Assembly (NCBI RefSeq): GCF_016773205.1
Contig: NZ_JAETWB010000004.1
Span: forward strand, 186,001-250,000
Source: Belnapia arida
Lineage (GTDB): Bacteria > Pseudomonadota > Alphaproteobacteria > Acetobacterales > Acetobacteraceae
Direction of reading: 5' to 3'
Length of the DNA: 64,000 bases
Each line of letters opens with the position of its first letter. Within the stretch, counting starts at the first letter, position 1. Below, in pieces: positions 49,767 through 58,558 of this stretch. Under the pieces are notes generated by a model. It searched no databases and had not been told where the DNA came from. It was given only the letters and a program-made list of their open reading frames with translations. The translations under genes were made by a program, and so were the position numbers.

Positions 49767-50827
49767 GCCACGGTCTCCTCGGCGCCCTGGCGCCACACAA
49801 GGTCATCGGTGAGGCGACCCGCCTCGCGGTGCTGCTGCAGCACCTGCAGGCGGATGAAGGGAGAGTGGCGGAACTCCGCATCGGCGAAGCGCATCCCCCG
49901 CATGCCCTCGACCAGCCGGCCGATGGAGCCTTCCAGCGTCACCCGCGGCTGGTGCTCCGGCGCCAGCTCGGCATAGCGGCTGAAATCGACGCGGTAGGAG
50001 CGGCTGTCGACCGGCGCCGAGGTGTTGATCGAGACCTTCGTCCCCGGCAGCGCCGCGGCGACGGCATGGGCGAGGTCGCGGACCTGGTGGTTGCGCTCGT
50101 CCGAGCCGGCATTGACGGTGAGGAAGCGCCCGCCGCGCTCCGCCGGACGCGTCGCTGCCCATTCGATGGCCAGCGCCATGTCGGCGACATCGATCAGCGG
50201 CCGCCAGGGCGTGCCGTCGCTAAGCACGGTGATCTCGCCGCGGCTGAGCGCGCCGGCGACGAAGTCGTTCAGCACCAGGTCCAGCCGCAGCCGGTCGGAC
50301 ATGCCGCAGGCGGTGGCGAAGCGGAGGCAGGTGACGGTCATGTCGCCGTTGAGGCCGGCCAGGGCCCGCTCCGTGCCGATCTTCGAAGCGGCATAGGCGG
50401 TGACGGGGTTCAGCTCGTCGTCCTCGTGCCGCGGCGGGCCAGCGGCGACGCCATAGACGCTGCAACTGGAGAGGAAGACGAAGTTGCGGACGCCGGCGGC
50501 CTGCGCCTGCTGCGCGATCCGCACCGAGGCTTCCTGGTTGATCTCGGCGGTGACGCGGGCGAAGCGGTCGCCCATCGGATCGTTGGAGATCGCCGCCATA
50601 TGCACCACGGCATCGACGCCGTGGAACAGGCCGGGATCGATGCTGCGCACGTCGCCGAAGACCTGCCGTGCGAGCAACGCTTCGGGCAGCGTCGGGGCGC
50701 CGGTGAGACAATGGGCGAAATAGGCGTTGTCGAAGCCGATCAGCTCCGCATCCGGGAAGCGCCGGCGCAGGTGGCGGACCAGCACGGGGCCGACATAGCC
50801 CATATTACCGGTGATGAGGACCTTCAT
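49763..50827 (-). CDS. NAD-dependent epimerase/dehydratase (extended SDR)
   Basis: A 354-residue nucleotide-sugar enzyme. NAD binding: MKVLITGNMGYVGPVLVRHL. The acidic strand end AELIGFDNAYF and HMAAISNDPMG follow; the catalytic set is SSCSVYG and Tyr/Lys in AYAASKIGTERAL. The SDRLRLDLVLNDFVAGALSR segment and the Arg-rich second half fit the NDP-sugar epimerase/dehydratase group. It could act on CDP-glucose made by its coupled partner, replacing the usual 4,6-dehydratase; whether it dehydrates, epimerises or reduces cannot be told from sequence alone. Confidence 0.85.
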   Translation of the reverse strand: MKVLITGNMGYVGPVLVRHLRRRFPDAELIGFDNAYFAHCLTGAPTLPEALLARQVFGDVRSIDPGLFHGVDAVVHMAAISNDPMGDRFARVTAEINQEASVRIAQQAQAAGVRNFVFLSSCSVYGVAAGPPRHEDDELNPVTAYAASKIGTERALAGLNGDMTVTCLRFATACGMSDRLRLDLVLNDFVAGALSRGEITVLSDGTPWRPLIDVADMALAIEWAATRPAERGGRFLTVNAGSDERNHQVRDLAHAVAAALPGTKVSINTSAPVDSRSYRVDFSRYAELAPEHQPRVTLEGSIGRLVEGMRGMRFADAEFRHSPFIRLQVLQQHREAGRLTDDLVWRQGAEETVA

Positions 50828-51341
50828 GCTTTCGCTCGCATCAGTGACGGGCGGCCAGGGGCCGGCGCGAGCAGATAATCAGAGAGTTATGCGCCGCTCA
50901 TGTAACAAGGCCGCCAGACTTCAACCTGAGACTTCATAATGATTTGCCCGTGGAGCACCGGCGATGCCGCACTTGTGCCCTTGCAACGATCGAAAATAAC
51001 CTGTGGTGGATGGCGGCGGTCATCCTCTGGGGATGCTGCCCGGGGCGCCCCCGGCACGAATGCCGCCGACCCAGCCTGAGCGTCATGCCAATGCGCAACG
51101 ATCACGCCTAACGGCGGCAATTTCATGGCTCTAGGGCCGCTGCTGTGCTGGAAGCCCGGCCTCCTCCCTCATCGGCACGGGCCCCGCCTGCCAGGCCACC
51201 CGTTTCTTGACCGGTTCGGCGCCGGGGCGGGCAATGTCCCGGGGTGCCGGCGGGGTGTTCCAGCGCTTGCAGCTCTGGGCTAAGCCTTGCGGATGCAGCC
51301 CGTCCGCGAGGCGTCTCCCTTATGATTGATCACCACCGCCC
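50828..51341. other. 514-base intergenic region between divergent units
   Basis: The region separates the epimerase-cytidylyltransferase unit from the glucoamylase-pentose phosphate operon. It is visibly AT-richer around 50880-50950 (for example CTTCATAATGATTTGCCC), which may hold the epimerase promoter. A 79-codon open frame exists on the minus strand but has no recognisable features. I see no RNA gene or repeat. Confidence 0.45.
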
Positions 51342-53657
51342 ATGACCGCGCCCGGCGCCCCCGGCATTCGCCCGAGCTGGACCAGCAGCGCGAAGGACAT
51401 CGCAGGCACCGCCATCGGCGCCTCGCGCCTCTGGTTCACCCTCGGCTATGGCATCGTGAACGAGGTCTACCACCCGCGCGTCGACCTGCCGCAGATCCGC
51501 GACCTCGGCTTCATCGTCGCCGATGGCGAGGGCTTCTGGACCGAGGTGAAGCGCAACGCCGACTATACCCTCGCCACCGCCGGCCCCGGCATCCCGGCCG
51601 TGCAGGTGGTCCACCGGCATCCGCGCTTCGAACTGGCGCTGCGCATCGCGCCCGAGCGCGACCGCGACGTGCTGCTGATCGAAGCGGTGCTGACCGGCGA
51701 TCCTGGCCTCCGTCTCTATGTCCTGCTCGCCCCGCATCTGGGCGGTACGGGCGAGGGGAACCACGCCTCCGTCTGCCGCGACCGCGATCGCCTGCTGCTC
51801 TGCGCCGAGCAGGGCGGCCATGCCCTCGCCCTTGCCGCTGCGGAGCCGGCGACGCAGGGCGAGGCCTGGGCGCGCGCCAGTGCCGGCTTCGTCGGCACCA
51901 GCGACGGCTGGCAGGATTTCGCCGCGCATGACACCATGCGCTGGGAATATGCCGAGGCCGGCCCCGGCAATGTTGCCCTGCTCGGCGAGCTGCGCGGCAC
52001 TTCCGCCGTGCTCGCCCTCGGCTTCGCCAGCGAGCGGGAGGCAGCCTCGACTCTCGCCCTCTCCGCGCTGCTGCAACCCTTCGACGCCGCCTGGCACCGC
52101 CATGTCGAGGCCTGGGAGGCCTGGCAGGCCGCCAATGTCGATCCCGGCACCTGCCAGGACGAATTCCGCGAGGCGGCGCATGTCTCGGCGATGGTGCTGC
52201 GGGTGCACCAGGACAAGACCTTCCTCGGCGCCATGGTGGCGAGCCTCAGCATTCCCTGGGGCAGCAGCACGGACGATCCCGGCGGCTACCACCTCGTCTG
52301 GCCGCGCGACCTGGTCGAGAGCGCCGGCGCGCTGCTTGCCCTCGGCGGGTGGGAAGAAGCGCGAAACATCCTCCGCTACCTCATCGCCACCCAGCGCGGC
52401 GATGGCCGCTGGTCGCAGAACCAGTGGCTGGGCGGCAAGGCGCACTGGACCGGCATCCAGCTCGACGAGGCGGCCTTCCCCGTCCTGCTCGCCTCGGCCC
52501 TGGCCGAGGCGGATGCGTTGGGCGGCATCCAGCCCGGCGGGATGGTGCGGAAGGCGCTGCGCTTCATCGCCCTGCTCGGCCCCGCCACCGACCAGGACCG
52601 CTGGGAGGAGACGCCGGGCGTCAACACCTTCACCCTCGCCGCCTCCATCGCCGCCCTGGTCTGCGGCGCGGAGATGCTCGACACCAGTGAACGGCGCGAC
52701 CTGCTGCTGCTGGCCGATGACTGGAACAGCCGCATCGAGGATTGGTGCCTCGGTGCCGATCCTGCGCTCGTCGCGGAGCACGGCATCCCCGCCTATTACG
52801 TCCGCGCCGCCTCGCCCGCCGTCTTCGCCGACCGCGCCGGCATCCGCGACCGCGTGCCGGTGCGCAACCATGACGGCGAATGCCTGGTGCCAGCCGACAC
52901 GCTCATCAGCACCGATCCGCTGCAACTCGTCCGCTTCGGCCTGCGCCGCGCGGATGACCCGCCAATCGCCGGCACCATCCGCCTGATCGACGCCCTGCTC
53001 CGCGTCGAGACACCCTCCGGCCCGGGCTGGTACCGCTACAATGGCGACGGCTATGGCGAGCATGATGACGGCCGCCCGTTCGACGGCACCGGCCGCGGCC
53101 GCCCCTGGCCACTGCTGACCGGCGAGCGTGGCCATTACGAGCTGGCCGCGGGGCGGGAGGCCGAAGCCCGCGCGCTGCTGCGGGCGATGACGCGGATGGG
53201 CAGCCGCCTCGGCCTGCTGCCCGAGCAGGTCTGGGAGGCGGAGGCGATCCCCGAGCATTTCCTCTTCCCCGGCCGCCCCTCCGGCTCCGCCATGCCGCTG
53301 GTCTGGGCGCATGCCGAATTCATGAAGCTGGCGGCCAGCCTCCGCCTCGGCCGCCCGATCGACCGGCCGGAGCCGGTCTGGCTCCGCTATGGCGGCCGGC
53401 GGCCGAGCGCGCCGCGGGCGCATTGGAGCCGGCGCATGCCGGTCGGCTGGATTCGCGCCGGCCAGGGCTTCCGCCTGCTGCTGGACGCCCCTGCGCTGGT
53501 CCGCTGGCAGGGCGGCGAGACGCGGACAGCCGAGGGCGCGCTCGGCCTGCACCGCGCCGACCTGCCGACCGATACGCTGGCGCCGGGCGAGCGCTTCACC
53601 TTCGCCATCGAAGGCGAGCCGGAGTGCGAGATCCGCATCGTGCCTGCCGAGGAGTGA
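51342..53657 (+). CDS. glucoamylase (glucan 1,4-alpha-glucosidase), GH15
   Basis: A 771-residue enzyme releasing glucose from the non-reducing ends of alpha-glucans. An N-terminal beta-sandwich (residues 1-270, with LWFTLGYGIVNEVYHPRVDL) precedes the (alpha/alpha)6 barrel: HLVWPRDLVESAGALLALGG, the general acid region DRWEETPGVNTFT near residue 420 and the base region GLLPEQVWE near 625. No signal peptide is present, so it works in the cytoplasm, probably on glycogen or maltodextrins. The zwf gene follows after 100 bases, linking glucose release with the pentose phosphate pathway. Confidence 0.92.
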   Translation: MTAPGAPGIRPSWTSSAKDIAGTAIGASRLWFTLGYGIVNEVYHPRVDLPQIRDLGFIVADGEGFWTEVKRNADYTLATAGPGIPAVQVVHRHPRFELALRIAPERDRDVLLIEAVLTGDPGLRLYVLLAPHLGGTGEGNHASVCRDRDRLLLCAEQGGHALALAAAEPATQGEAWARASAGFVGTSDGWQDFAAHDTMRWEYAEAGPGNVALLGELRGTSAVLALGFASEREAASTLALSALLQPFDAAWHRHVEAWEAWQAANVDPGTCQDEFREAAHVSAMVLRVHQDKTFLGAMVASLSIPWGSSTDDPGGYHLVWPRDLVESAGALLALGGWEEARNILRYLIATQRGDGRWSQNQWLGGKAHWTGIQLDEAAFPVLLASALAEADALGGIQPGGMVRKALRFIALLGPATDQDRWEETPGVNTFTLAASIAALVCGAEMLDTSERRDLLLLADDWNSRIEDWCLGADPALVAEHGIPAYYVRAASPAVFADRAGIRDRVPVRNHDGECLVPADTLISTDPLQLVRFGLRRADDPPIAGTIRLIDALLRVETPSGPGWYRYNGDGYGEHDDGRPFDGTGRGRPWPLLTGERGHYELAAGREAEARALLRAMTRMGSRLGLLPEQVWEAEAIPEHFLFPGRPSGSAMPLVWAHAEFMKLAASLRLGRPIDRPEPVWLRYGGRRPSAPRAHWSRRMPVGWIRAGQGFRLLLDAPALVRWQGGETRTAEGALGLHRADLPTDTLAPGERFTFAIEGEPECEIRIVPAEE

Positions 53658-53757
53658 CCGTTACGCTTCTCGACGCATCCTTGCCGCGCGGCACCGGCCG
53701 CTTCCCAATCCGCTGCCGCTTCTCTACCTGGCGCGCGTGACAGAGGGCTCTCGACGC

Positions 53758-55305
53758 ATGGACATGGACCCCCGCCTTTGCCCCGACCCGGCCGTGCTGG
53801 CCCGCGCCGCGCCGGCCCCGGCCTCCACCCTGGTGATCTTCGGGGCCAATGGCGATCTCACCAAGCGCCTGTTGACGCCCTCGCTCTACAACCTCACCGG
53901 CGCCGGCCTGCTGGCGGATGGTTTCCACGTCATCGGCCTCGACCACAACGAGCGCAGCGACGAGGCCTACCGCGACCAGCTCACCGAGGCGATGCAGTCC
54001 TTCGTCGCGGACAAGGGCGGCGAGTTCTCGGCCGACGGGATCGACCAGCGCGCCTGGGGCTGGGTGCGCGAGCGCCTCTCCTACCTCACCGGCGAGTTCG
54101 AGGAGGCCGCGACCTATGAGCGCCTTGCAGCCCGGCTGGAGGACATCCGCCGGAGCGCCGGCCACGGCAATTGCGTGTTCTACCTCGCCACCGCGCCGCG
54201 CTTCTTCGGCACCATCGTCGAACGCCTGGCCGCAGCCGGGCTGATGCGCCAGGAGGGCGACGATTTCCGCCGCGTCGTGGTGGAGAAGCCCTTCGGCACC
54301 GACCTCGCCTCCGCCCAGGCGCTGAACGCCAGGATCCTCGGCCTGGTGGAGGAGAGCCAGGTCTTCCGCATCGACCACTTCCTCGGCAAGGAGACGGTGC
54401 AGAACATCCTGGCGCTGCGCTTCGCCAACGGCATCTTCGAGCCGCTCTGGCGCCGCGACCATATCGACCATGTGCAGATCACCGCCGCCGAGACTGTCGG
54501 CGTCGAGCAGCGCGGCCGCTTCTACGAGGCGACCGGCGCGCTGCGGGACATGGTGCCGAACCACATGATGCAGCTCCTGGCGATGACGGCGATGGAGCCG
54601 CCCAACAGCTTCGACGCCGATGCGGTGCGCGCCGAGAAGGCCAAGGTAGTGCAGGCCATCCGCCCGCTCGGGGCGGCGGAGCTGGCCCGCGACGTGGTGC
54701 GCGGCCAGTACACGGCCGGCACGTCGAAGGGCCAGCCGGTGACCGGCTATCGCAATGAGCCGAACGTCGCCCCCGACAGCGGCACCGAGACCTACATCGC
54801 GATGAAGCTGGCGATCGACAACTGGCGCTGGGCCGGCGTGCCCTTCTACATCCGCACCGGCAAGCGGATGACGCTGCGCCGCACGGAGATCGCCATCCAG
54901 TTCAAGCAGGCACCCTTCGCCATGTTCCGCGACACGCCGGTCGAGCGGCTGACGCCCAATTTCATGGTGATCCACATCCAGCCGAGCGAGGGCATCTCGC
55001 TGCATCTCAGCGCCAAGGAGCCGGGGCCGACGCTCAAGCTCTCCGGCGTGCAGATGGACTTCCGCTATGCCGACTGGTTCAAGGCCGGGCCGAGCACGGG
55101 CTACGAGACGCTGCTCTACGACGTGCTCGTCGGCGACGCGACGCTGTTTCAGCGTGCCGACAATGTGGAGGCCGGCTGGTGCGCGGTGCAGCCCATCCTG
55201 GATGCTCCGGTGGCGATCGAGCCCTACGCCGCCGGCAGCGAGGGCCCGGACGCGGCCGATGCGCTGCTCGCGCGCGATGGCCGCCACTGGCTGAAGCTCG
55301 CATGA
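53758..55305 (+). CDS. zwf: glucose-6-phosphate 1-dehydrogenase
   Basis: A 515-residue enzyme oxidising glucose 6-phosphate to 6-phosphogluconolactone with NADP or NAD. The cofactor motif is LVIFGANGDLTKRLLTPSLY near residue 25, and the active site RIDHFLGKETVQNILALRFAN near 205 carries the catalytic His. YIRTGKRM and TYIAMKLAIDNWRW are conserved. The ATG was chosen over the open frame that overlaps the glucoamylase gene. Its stop overlaps the next start as ATGA. Confidence 0.96.
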   Translation: MDMDPRLCPDPAVLARAAPAPASTLVIFGANGDLTKRLLTPSLYNLTGAGLLADGFHVIGLDHNERSDEAYRDQLTEAMQSFVADKGGEFSADGIDQRAWGWVRERLSYLTGEFEEAATYERLAARLEDIRRSAGHGNCVFYLATAPRFFGTIVERLAAAGLMRQEGDDFRRVVVEKPFGTDLASAQALNARILGLVEESQVFRIDHFLGKETVQNILALRFANGIFEPLWRRDHIDHVQITAAETVGVEQRGRFYEATGALRDMVPNHMMQLLAMTAMEPPNSFDADAVRAEKAKVVQAIRPLGAAELARDVVRGQYTAGTSKGQPVTGYRNEPNVAPDSGTETYIAMKLAIDNWRWAGVPFYIRTGKRMTLRRTEIAIQFKQAPFAMFRDTPVERLTPNFMVIHIQPSEGISLHLSAKEPGPTLKLSGVQMDFRYADWFKAGPSTGYETLLYDVLVGDATLFQRADNVEAGWCAVQPILDAPVAIEPYAAGSEGPDAADALLARDGRHWLKLA

Positions 55306-56132
55306 CGGCGCCCGTGCGGCTGCTCGTCTCCGATGTCGACGGCACGCTGGTGACGACCGACAAGCGCCTCACGCCGGCGACGACCGAGGCCGCCGCCCGG
55401 CTGCGCGAGGCCGGGGTGATGCTCGCCCTGGTCAGCAGCCGCCCGCCGCGCGGCATCGCCCCGCTCGCCGCGCAGCTCGGGCTGGAGACACCGGTCGCCG
55501 GCTTCAACGGCGGCGTCATCCTCGACCGCGAGGGCCGTAGCCTCGCCGAGCGCCCGGTGCCGGAGGTGGCGGCCCGCGCCGCGCTCGCCGCCTTCGCCGC
55601 GCGCGGCATCGACGCATGGGTCTTCGCCGATGGCGAATGGCTGCTGCAGAACCCGGACGGCCACTACGTCCCGCTCGAGCAGCGCACCATCGGCTTCGCC
55701 CCGCGCCGGGTGGACAGCTTCGATCCCGTCATCGCCCGCGCCGGCAAGCTGGTCGGCGCCTCGGCCGATGCCGCGCTGCTCGCCGAATGCGAGGCAAGCC
55801 TCCAGGCCCAGCTCGGCGCGCAGGCCAGCATCCACCGCTCCCAGGCCTATTACCTCGACGTGACGCACCCGGAGGCCGACAAGGGCCATGCGCTCCTGGC
55901 GCTCGCCCGGCTCTGCGGCGTCACGCCTGCCGAGACGGCCTGCATCGGCGACATGACGAACGACCTGCCCATGTTCGGCGTTGCCGGGTTTGCCATCGCC
56001 ATGGGCAATGCCCCGCCCGCGGTGCAGGCCCGCGCCGCGGCGGTCACGCTGGCCAATGACGCGGATGGCTTCGCCGCCGCGGTGCGCGACATCATCCTCC
56101 CCCGGGCGGGAGGCGACAGGAGGCCGGCATGA
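55302..56132 (+). CDS. Cof-type HAD hydrolase
   Basis: A 276-residue phosphatase with the HAD motifs LLVSDVDGTLVTTDKRLTPA (nucleophile Asp near residue 10), ALVSSRPPRG (Ser), the Lys in DKGHALLAL and CIGDMTNDLPMFGVAG with the acidic pair. A type C2 cap lies between about residues 85 and 190. Cof-like enzymes hydrolyse sugar phosphates and related metabolites. It is coupled at both ends (ATGA) inside the zwf-pgl-rpiA operon, so a sugar-phosphate or glucose-6-phosphate housekeeping substrate is plausible. Confidence 0.88.
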   Translation: MTAPVRLLVSDVDGTLVTTDKRLTPATTEAAARLREAGVMLALVSSRPPRGIAPLAAQLGLETPVAGFNGGVILDREGRSLAERPVPEVAARAALAAFAARGIDAWVFADGEWLLQNPDGHYVPLEQRTIGFAPRRVDSFDPVIARAGKLVGASADAALLAECEASLQAQLGAQASIHRSQAYYLDVTHPEADKGHALLALARLCGVTPAETACIGDMTNDLPMFGVAGFAIAMGNAPPAVQARAAAVTLANDADGFAAAVRDIILPRAGGDRRPA

Positions 56133-56833
56133 TGCATCGCATGGAGGTGGCGGCGGATGCCGAGGCGCTGGCCGAGCAGGCAGCCGCCTGGGTGCTGGAG
56201 CATGTCATGGCGCGGGAGGGCGCCGTCTCCATCGGCCTCTCCGGCGGCTCCACCCCGAAGCGGCTCTATGAGCGGCTGGCCTCGCCGGAATGGCGCGACC
56301 GGGTGCCCTGGGCGCGCATCCATCTCTTCTGGGGCGATGAGCGCTTCGTGGCGCCTGAACACCCGGACAGCAACCAGGGCATGGTGCGGCAGGCAATGCT
56401 CGGCCAGGTGCCGATCCCGCCCCGCAACATCCACCCCATCCCCACCGACGGCACTCCGGAATCCGCCGCCGCCCGCTACGAGGCGGAGCTGCGCCGCTTC
56501 GCCGAGACCCGGCCGGGCGAGCCGCTCTTCGACATCCAGCTCCTCGGCCTCGGGCCGGACGGGCATACCGCCTCGCTCTTCCCCGGCAACCCGGCTCTGT
56601 TGGAGCGCGGGGCCTGGGTACTCGCCGTCATCGGCGCCAAGCCGGAGCCGCGGATCACCCTGACCTATCCGGCGCTGAACAGCAGCCGCGCCTCCGCCTT
56701 CCTCGTCGCCGGCGCGGAGAAGCGCGAGATCCTCGCCCGCCTCCGCGCCGGCGACCGGGCGCTGCCCGCGGCCGGGCTCGGCCCTGCCGGCCCGGTCACC
56801 ATCTTCGCAGACCGGGACGCGGCCGGCGCGTGA
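56129..56833 (+). CDS. pgl: 6-phosphogluconolactonase
   Basis: A 234-residue lactonase that hydrolyses 6-phosphogluconolactone made by Zwf. SIGLSGGSTPKRLYERLA near residue 35, HLFWGDERFVAPEHPDSNQG near 65 and LLGLGPDGHTASLFPGNPAL near 138 are the DevB/Pgl motifs. Length is usual for the DevB type. It starts within the HAD stop (ATGA) and ends in the rpiA start (GTGA). Confidence 0.94.
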   Translation: MMHRMEVAADAEALAEQAAAWVLEHVMAREGAVSIGLSGGSTPKRLYERLASPEWRDRVPWARIHLFWGDERFVAPEHPDSNQGMVRQAMLGQVPIPPRNIHPIPTDGTPESAAARYEAELRRFAETRPGEPLFDIQLLGLGPDGHTASLFPGNPALLERGAWVLAVIGAKPEPRITLTYPALNSSRASAFLVAGAEKREILARLRAGDRALPAAGLGPAGPVTIFADRDAAGA

Positions 56834-57516
56834 GCGGCCAGGACCGGCAGAAGCGCCAGGCCGCCGAAGCCGCCGCGGCGCTGGTCGAGCCCGGCATGCT
56901 GATCGGCCTCGGCTCCGGCTCCACCGCCGCGCTGGTGGTGGAGGCGCTGGCCGCGCGCCAGGCGGCCGGCCTCCGCATCGCCGGCGGCGTCCCGACCTCC
57001 GAGGGCACCGCCACGCTCGCCCGCCGCCTCGGCCTGCCGCTGGCCGAGCTGGACGAGCGGCCGCTCGACCTCGCCATCGACGGGGCGGACGAGGTGGAAG
57101 AGGGCAGCTTCGCCCTGCTGAAAGGCCGCGGGGGCGCCCTCCTGCGCGAGAAGATGGTTGCCACCGCCGCCCGCCGCCTGCTGATCGTCATCGACGAGGG
57201 GAAGCTGGTCCCTCGCCTCGGCCGCGGCGTCCTGCCGGTGGAGCTGGTCGATTTCGGCCAGCGCGCCACCCTCGCCCGGCTCGCGGCGCTTGGCCTGACC
57301 CCGACCCTGCGCCAGGGGAAGGACGGCCGGCCCTTCCGCAGCGATGGCGGCCACCTGATCGCCGATTGCGCGACCGGCCCCATCGCCGACGCCGCCGCCC
57401 TCGACCGCGCCCTGCACGCCATCCCCGGCGTGGTCGAGACCGGCCTCTTCCTCGGCCTCGCGCCGCAGCTCCTGGTCGGCACCGCGGATGGCCGGGTCCT
57501 GACCCTCGACAGCTGA
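56830..57516 (+). CDS. rpiA: ribose-5-phosphate isomerase A
   Basis: A 228-residue enzyme converting ribulose 5-phosphate and ribose 5-phosphate. The family motifs are LIGLGSGSTAALVVEAL, DLAIDGADEVEEG with the catalytic acidic residues, LLKGRGGALLREKMVA with the catalytic Lys, and FRSDGGHLIADC. The start is a GTG that overlaps the pgl stop. It is the last gene of the glucoamylase-zwf-HAD-pgl-rpiA run; no clear terminator is visible in the 65 bases before the next gene. Confidence 0.95.
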   Translation: MSGQDRQKRQAAEAAAALVEPGMLIGLGSGSTAALVVEALAARQAAGLRIAGGVPTSEGTATLARRLGLPLAELDERPLDLAIDGADEVEEGSFALLKGRGGALLREKMVATAARRLLIVIDEGKLVPRLGRGVLPVELVDFGQRATLARLAALGLTPTLRQGKDGRPFRSDGGHLIADCATGPIADAAALDRALHAIPGVVETGLFLGLAPQLLVGTADGRVLTLDS

Positions 57517-57581
57517 GGCTGGCGGCCCGCGCCGCGCTGCCCCTACACTCCCTGCAACGATAAGGTTGGGGAGGGCCGGGT

Positions 57582-58553
57582 ATGGCGCGGATCACGCGGC
57601 GTGCGGGGTTGGGGTTGGCAGCGGCGGCACTCGCCGCGCCCGCTCTCGGGCAACAGCAATGGCCGCCAGGGCCGATCCGCTTCATCGGCATCTTCCCGCC
57701 AGGCGGGGGTACCGACATCCTCTCCCGCCTCTGGTGCCAGAAGATGTCGGAGATCACCGGCGAGCAGTTCATCGTCGAGAACCGCAGCGGCTCGGCCGGC
57801 AATATAGGCACCGAGGCCATCGCCCGCAGTGCGCCGGATGGTCGTACCATCGGCCTCGGCAGCGTCGCGCCGCTGGCGATCGGCCCGACCCTCTACCGGC
57901 GACTGCCCTTCGACCCGACCAGGGACTTCACCTATATCGGCGGGCTCTGGCAGTTGCCGAACCTGCTCGTCGTCAACCCGGAGGTGCCGGCGCGCACGGT
58001 GCCGGAGCTGATCGCCCTGGTGAAGGCCAACCCGGGCAGATACACCTACGCTTCCTCCGGCTCCGGCACGACGGTGCATCTCTCGGGCGCGATGTTTGCG
58101 GCGCAGGCCGGGCTGGAGCTGATCCACGTCCCCTATCGCGGCGGAGCGCCGGCGCATATCGACCTGATCGCCGGGCGCGTCCACATGATCTTCGACAACA
58201 TCCCCCAGGCCCTGCAGGAGGCGAAGGAGGGGAAGGTGAGGGCGCTTGCCGTCACCGGCGCGAAGCGCAGCCCGCAGGCGCCCGACATCCCCGCCATGGC
58301 GGAATTCCTCCCCGGCTTCGAGATCACTTCCTGGGGCTCCGCCGTCGCCCCCGCCGGGCTGCCCACGTCGATGGTGCTGCGCATGGCCGCGCTGACCCGC
58401 CAGGCGCTGGAGAGCCGCGACCTCGCCGCCCGCTTCGAGGAGAACGGCGCGATGCCCTGGATCGCCGGGCCCGAGGAGCTGGCCGCCTTCCGCGCCGCCA
58501 ACGAGGCTGCCTTCGCCCCCGTCATCCGCGCCGCCGGCGCCCGGGTGGATTGA
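57582..58553 (+). CDS. Bug family substrate-binding protein
   Basis: A 323-residue periplasmic receptor with leader MARITRRAGLGLAAAALAAP, ending near ALGQ. The mature part shows PIRFIGIFPPGGGTDILSRL, FIVENRSGSAGNIGTEAIAR, FTYIGGLWQLPNLLVV and HVPYRGGAPAHIDLIAG. GGGGAGGG precedes the ATG. A close paralogue follows six bases downstream, and the two share many identical blocks. No TctA/TctB genes are adjacent. Confidence 0.88.
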   Translation: MARITRRAGLGLAAAALAAPALGQQQWPPGPIRFIGIFPPGGGTDILSRLWCQKMSEITGEQFIVENRSGSAGNIGTEAIARSAPDGRTIGLGSVAPLAIGPTLYRRLPFDPTRDFTYIGGLWQLPNLLVVNPEVPARTVPELIALVKANPGRYTYASSGSGTTVHLSGAMFAAQAGLELIHVPYRGGAPAHIDLIAGRVHMIFDNIPQALQEAKEGKVRALAVTGAKRSPQAPDIPAMAEFLPGFEITSWGSAVAPAGLPTSMVLRMAALTRQALESRDLAARFEENGAMPWIAGPEELAAFRAANEAAFAPVIRAAGARVD

Positions 58554-58558
58554 GCGCC

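Noticed and set aside
50887-51126. 79-codon minus-strand open frame in the 514-base gap
   Set aside because: It has no recognisable signal, domain or convincing ribosome-binding site, and its composition is random-like.
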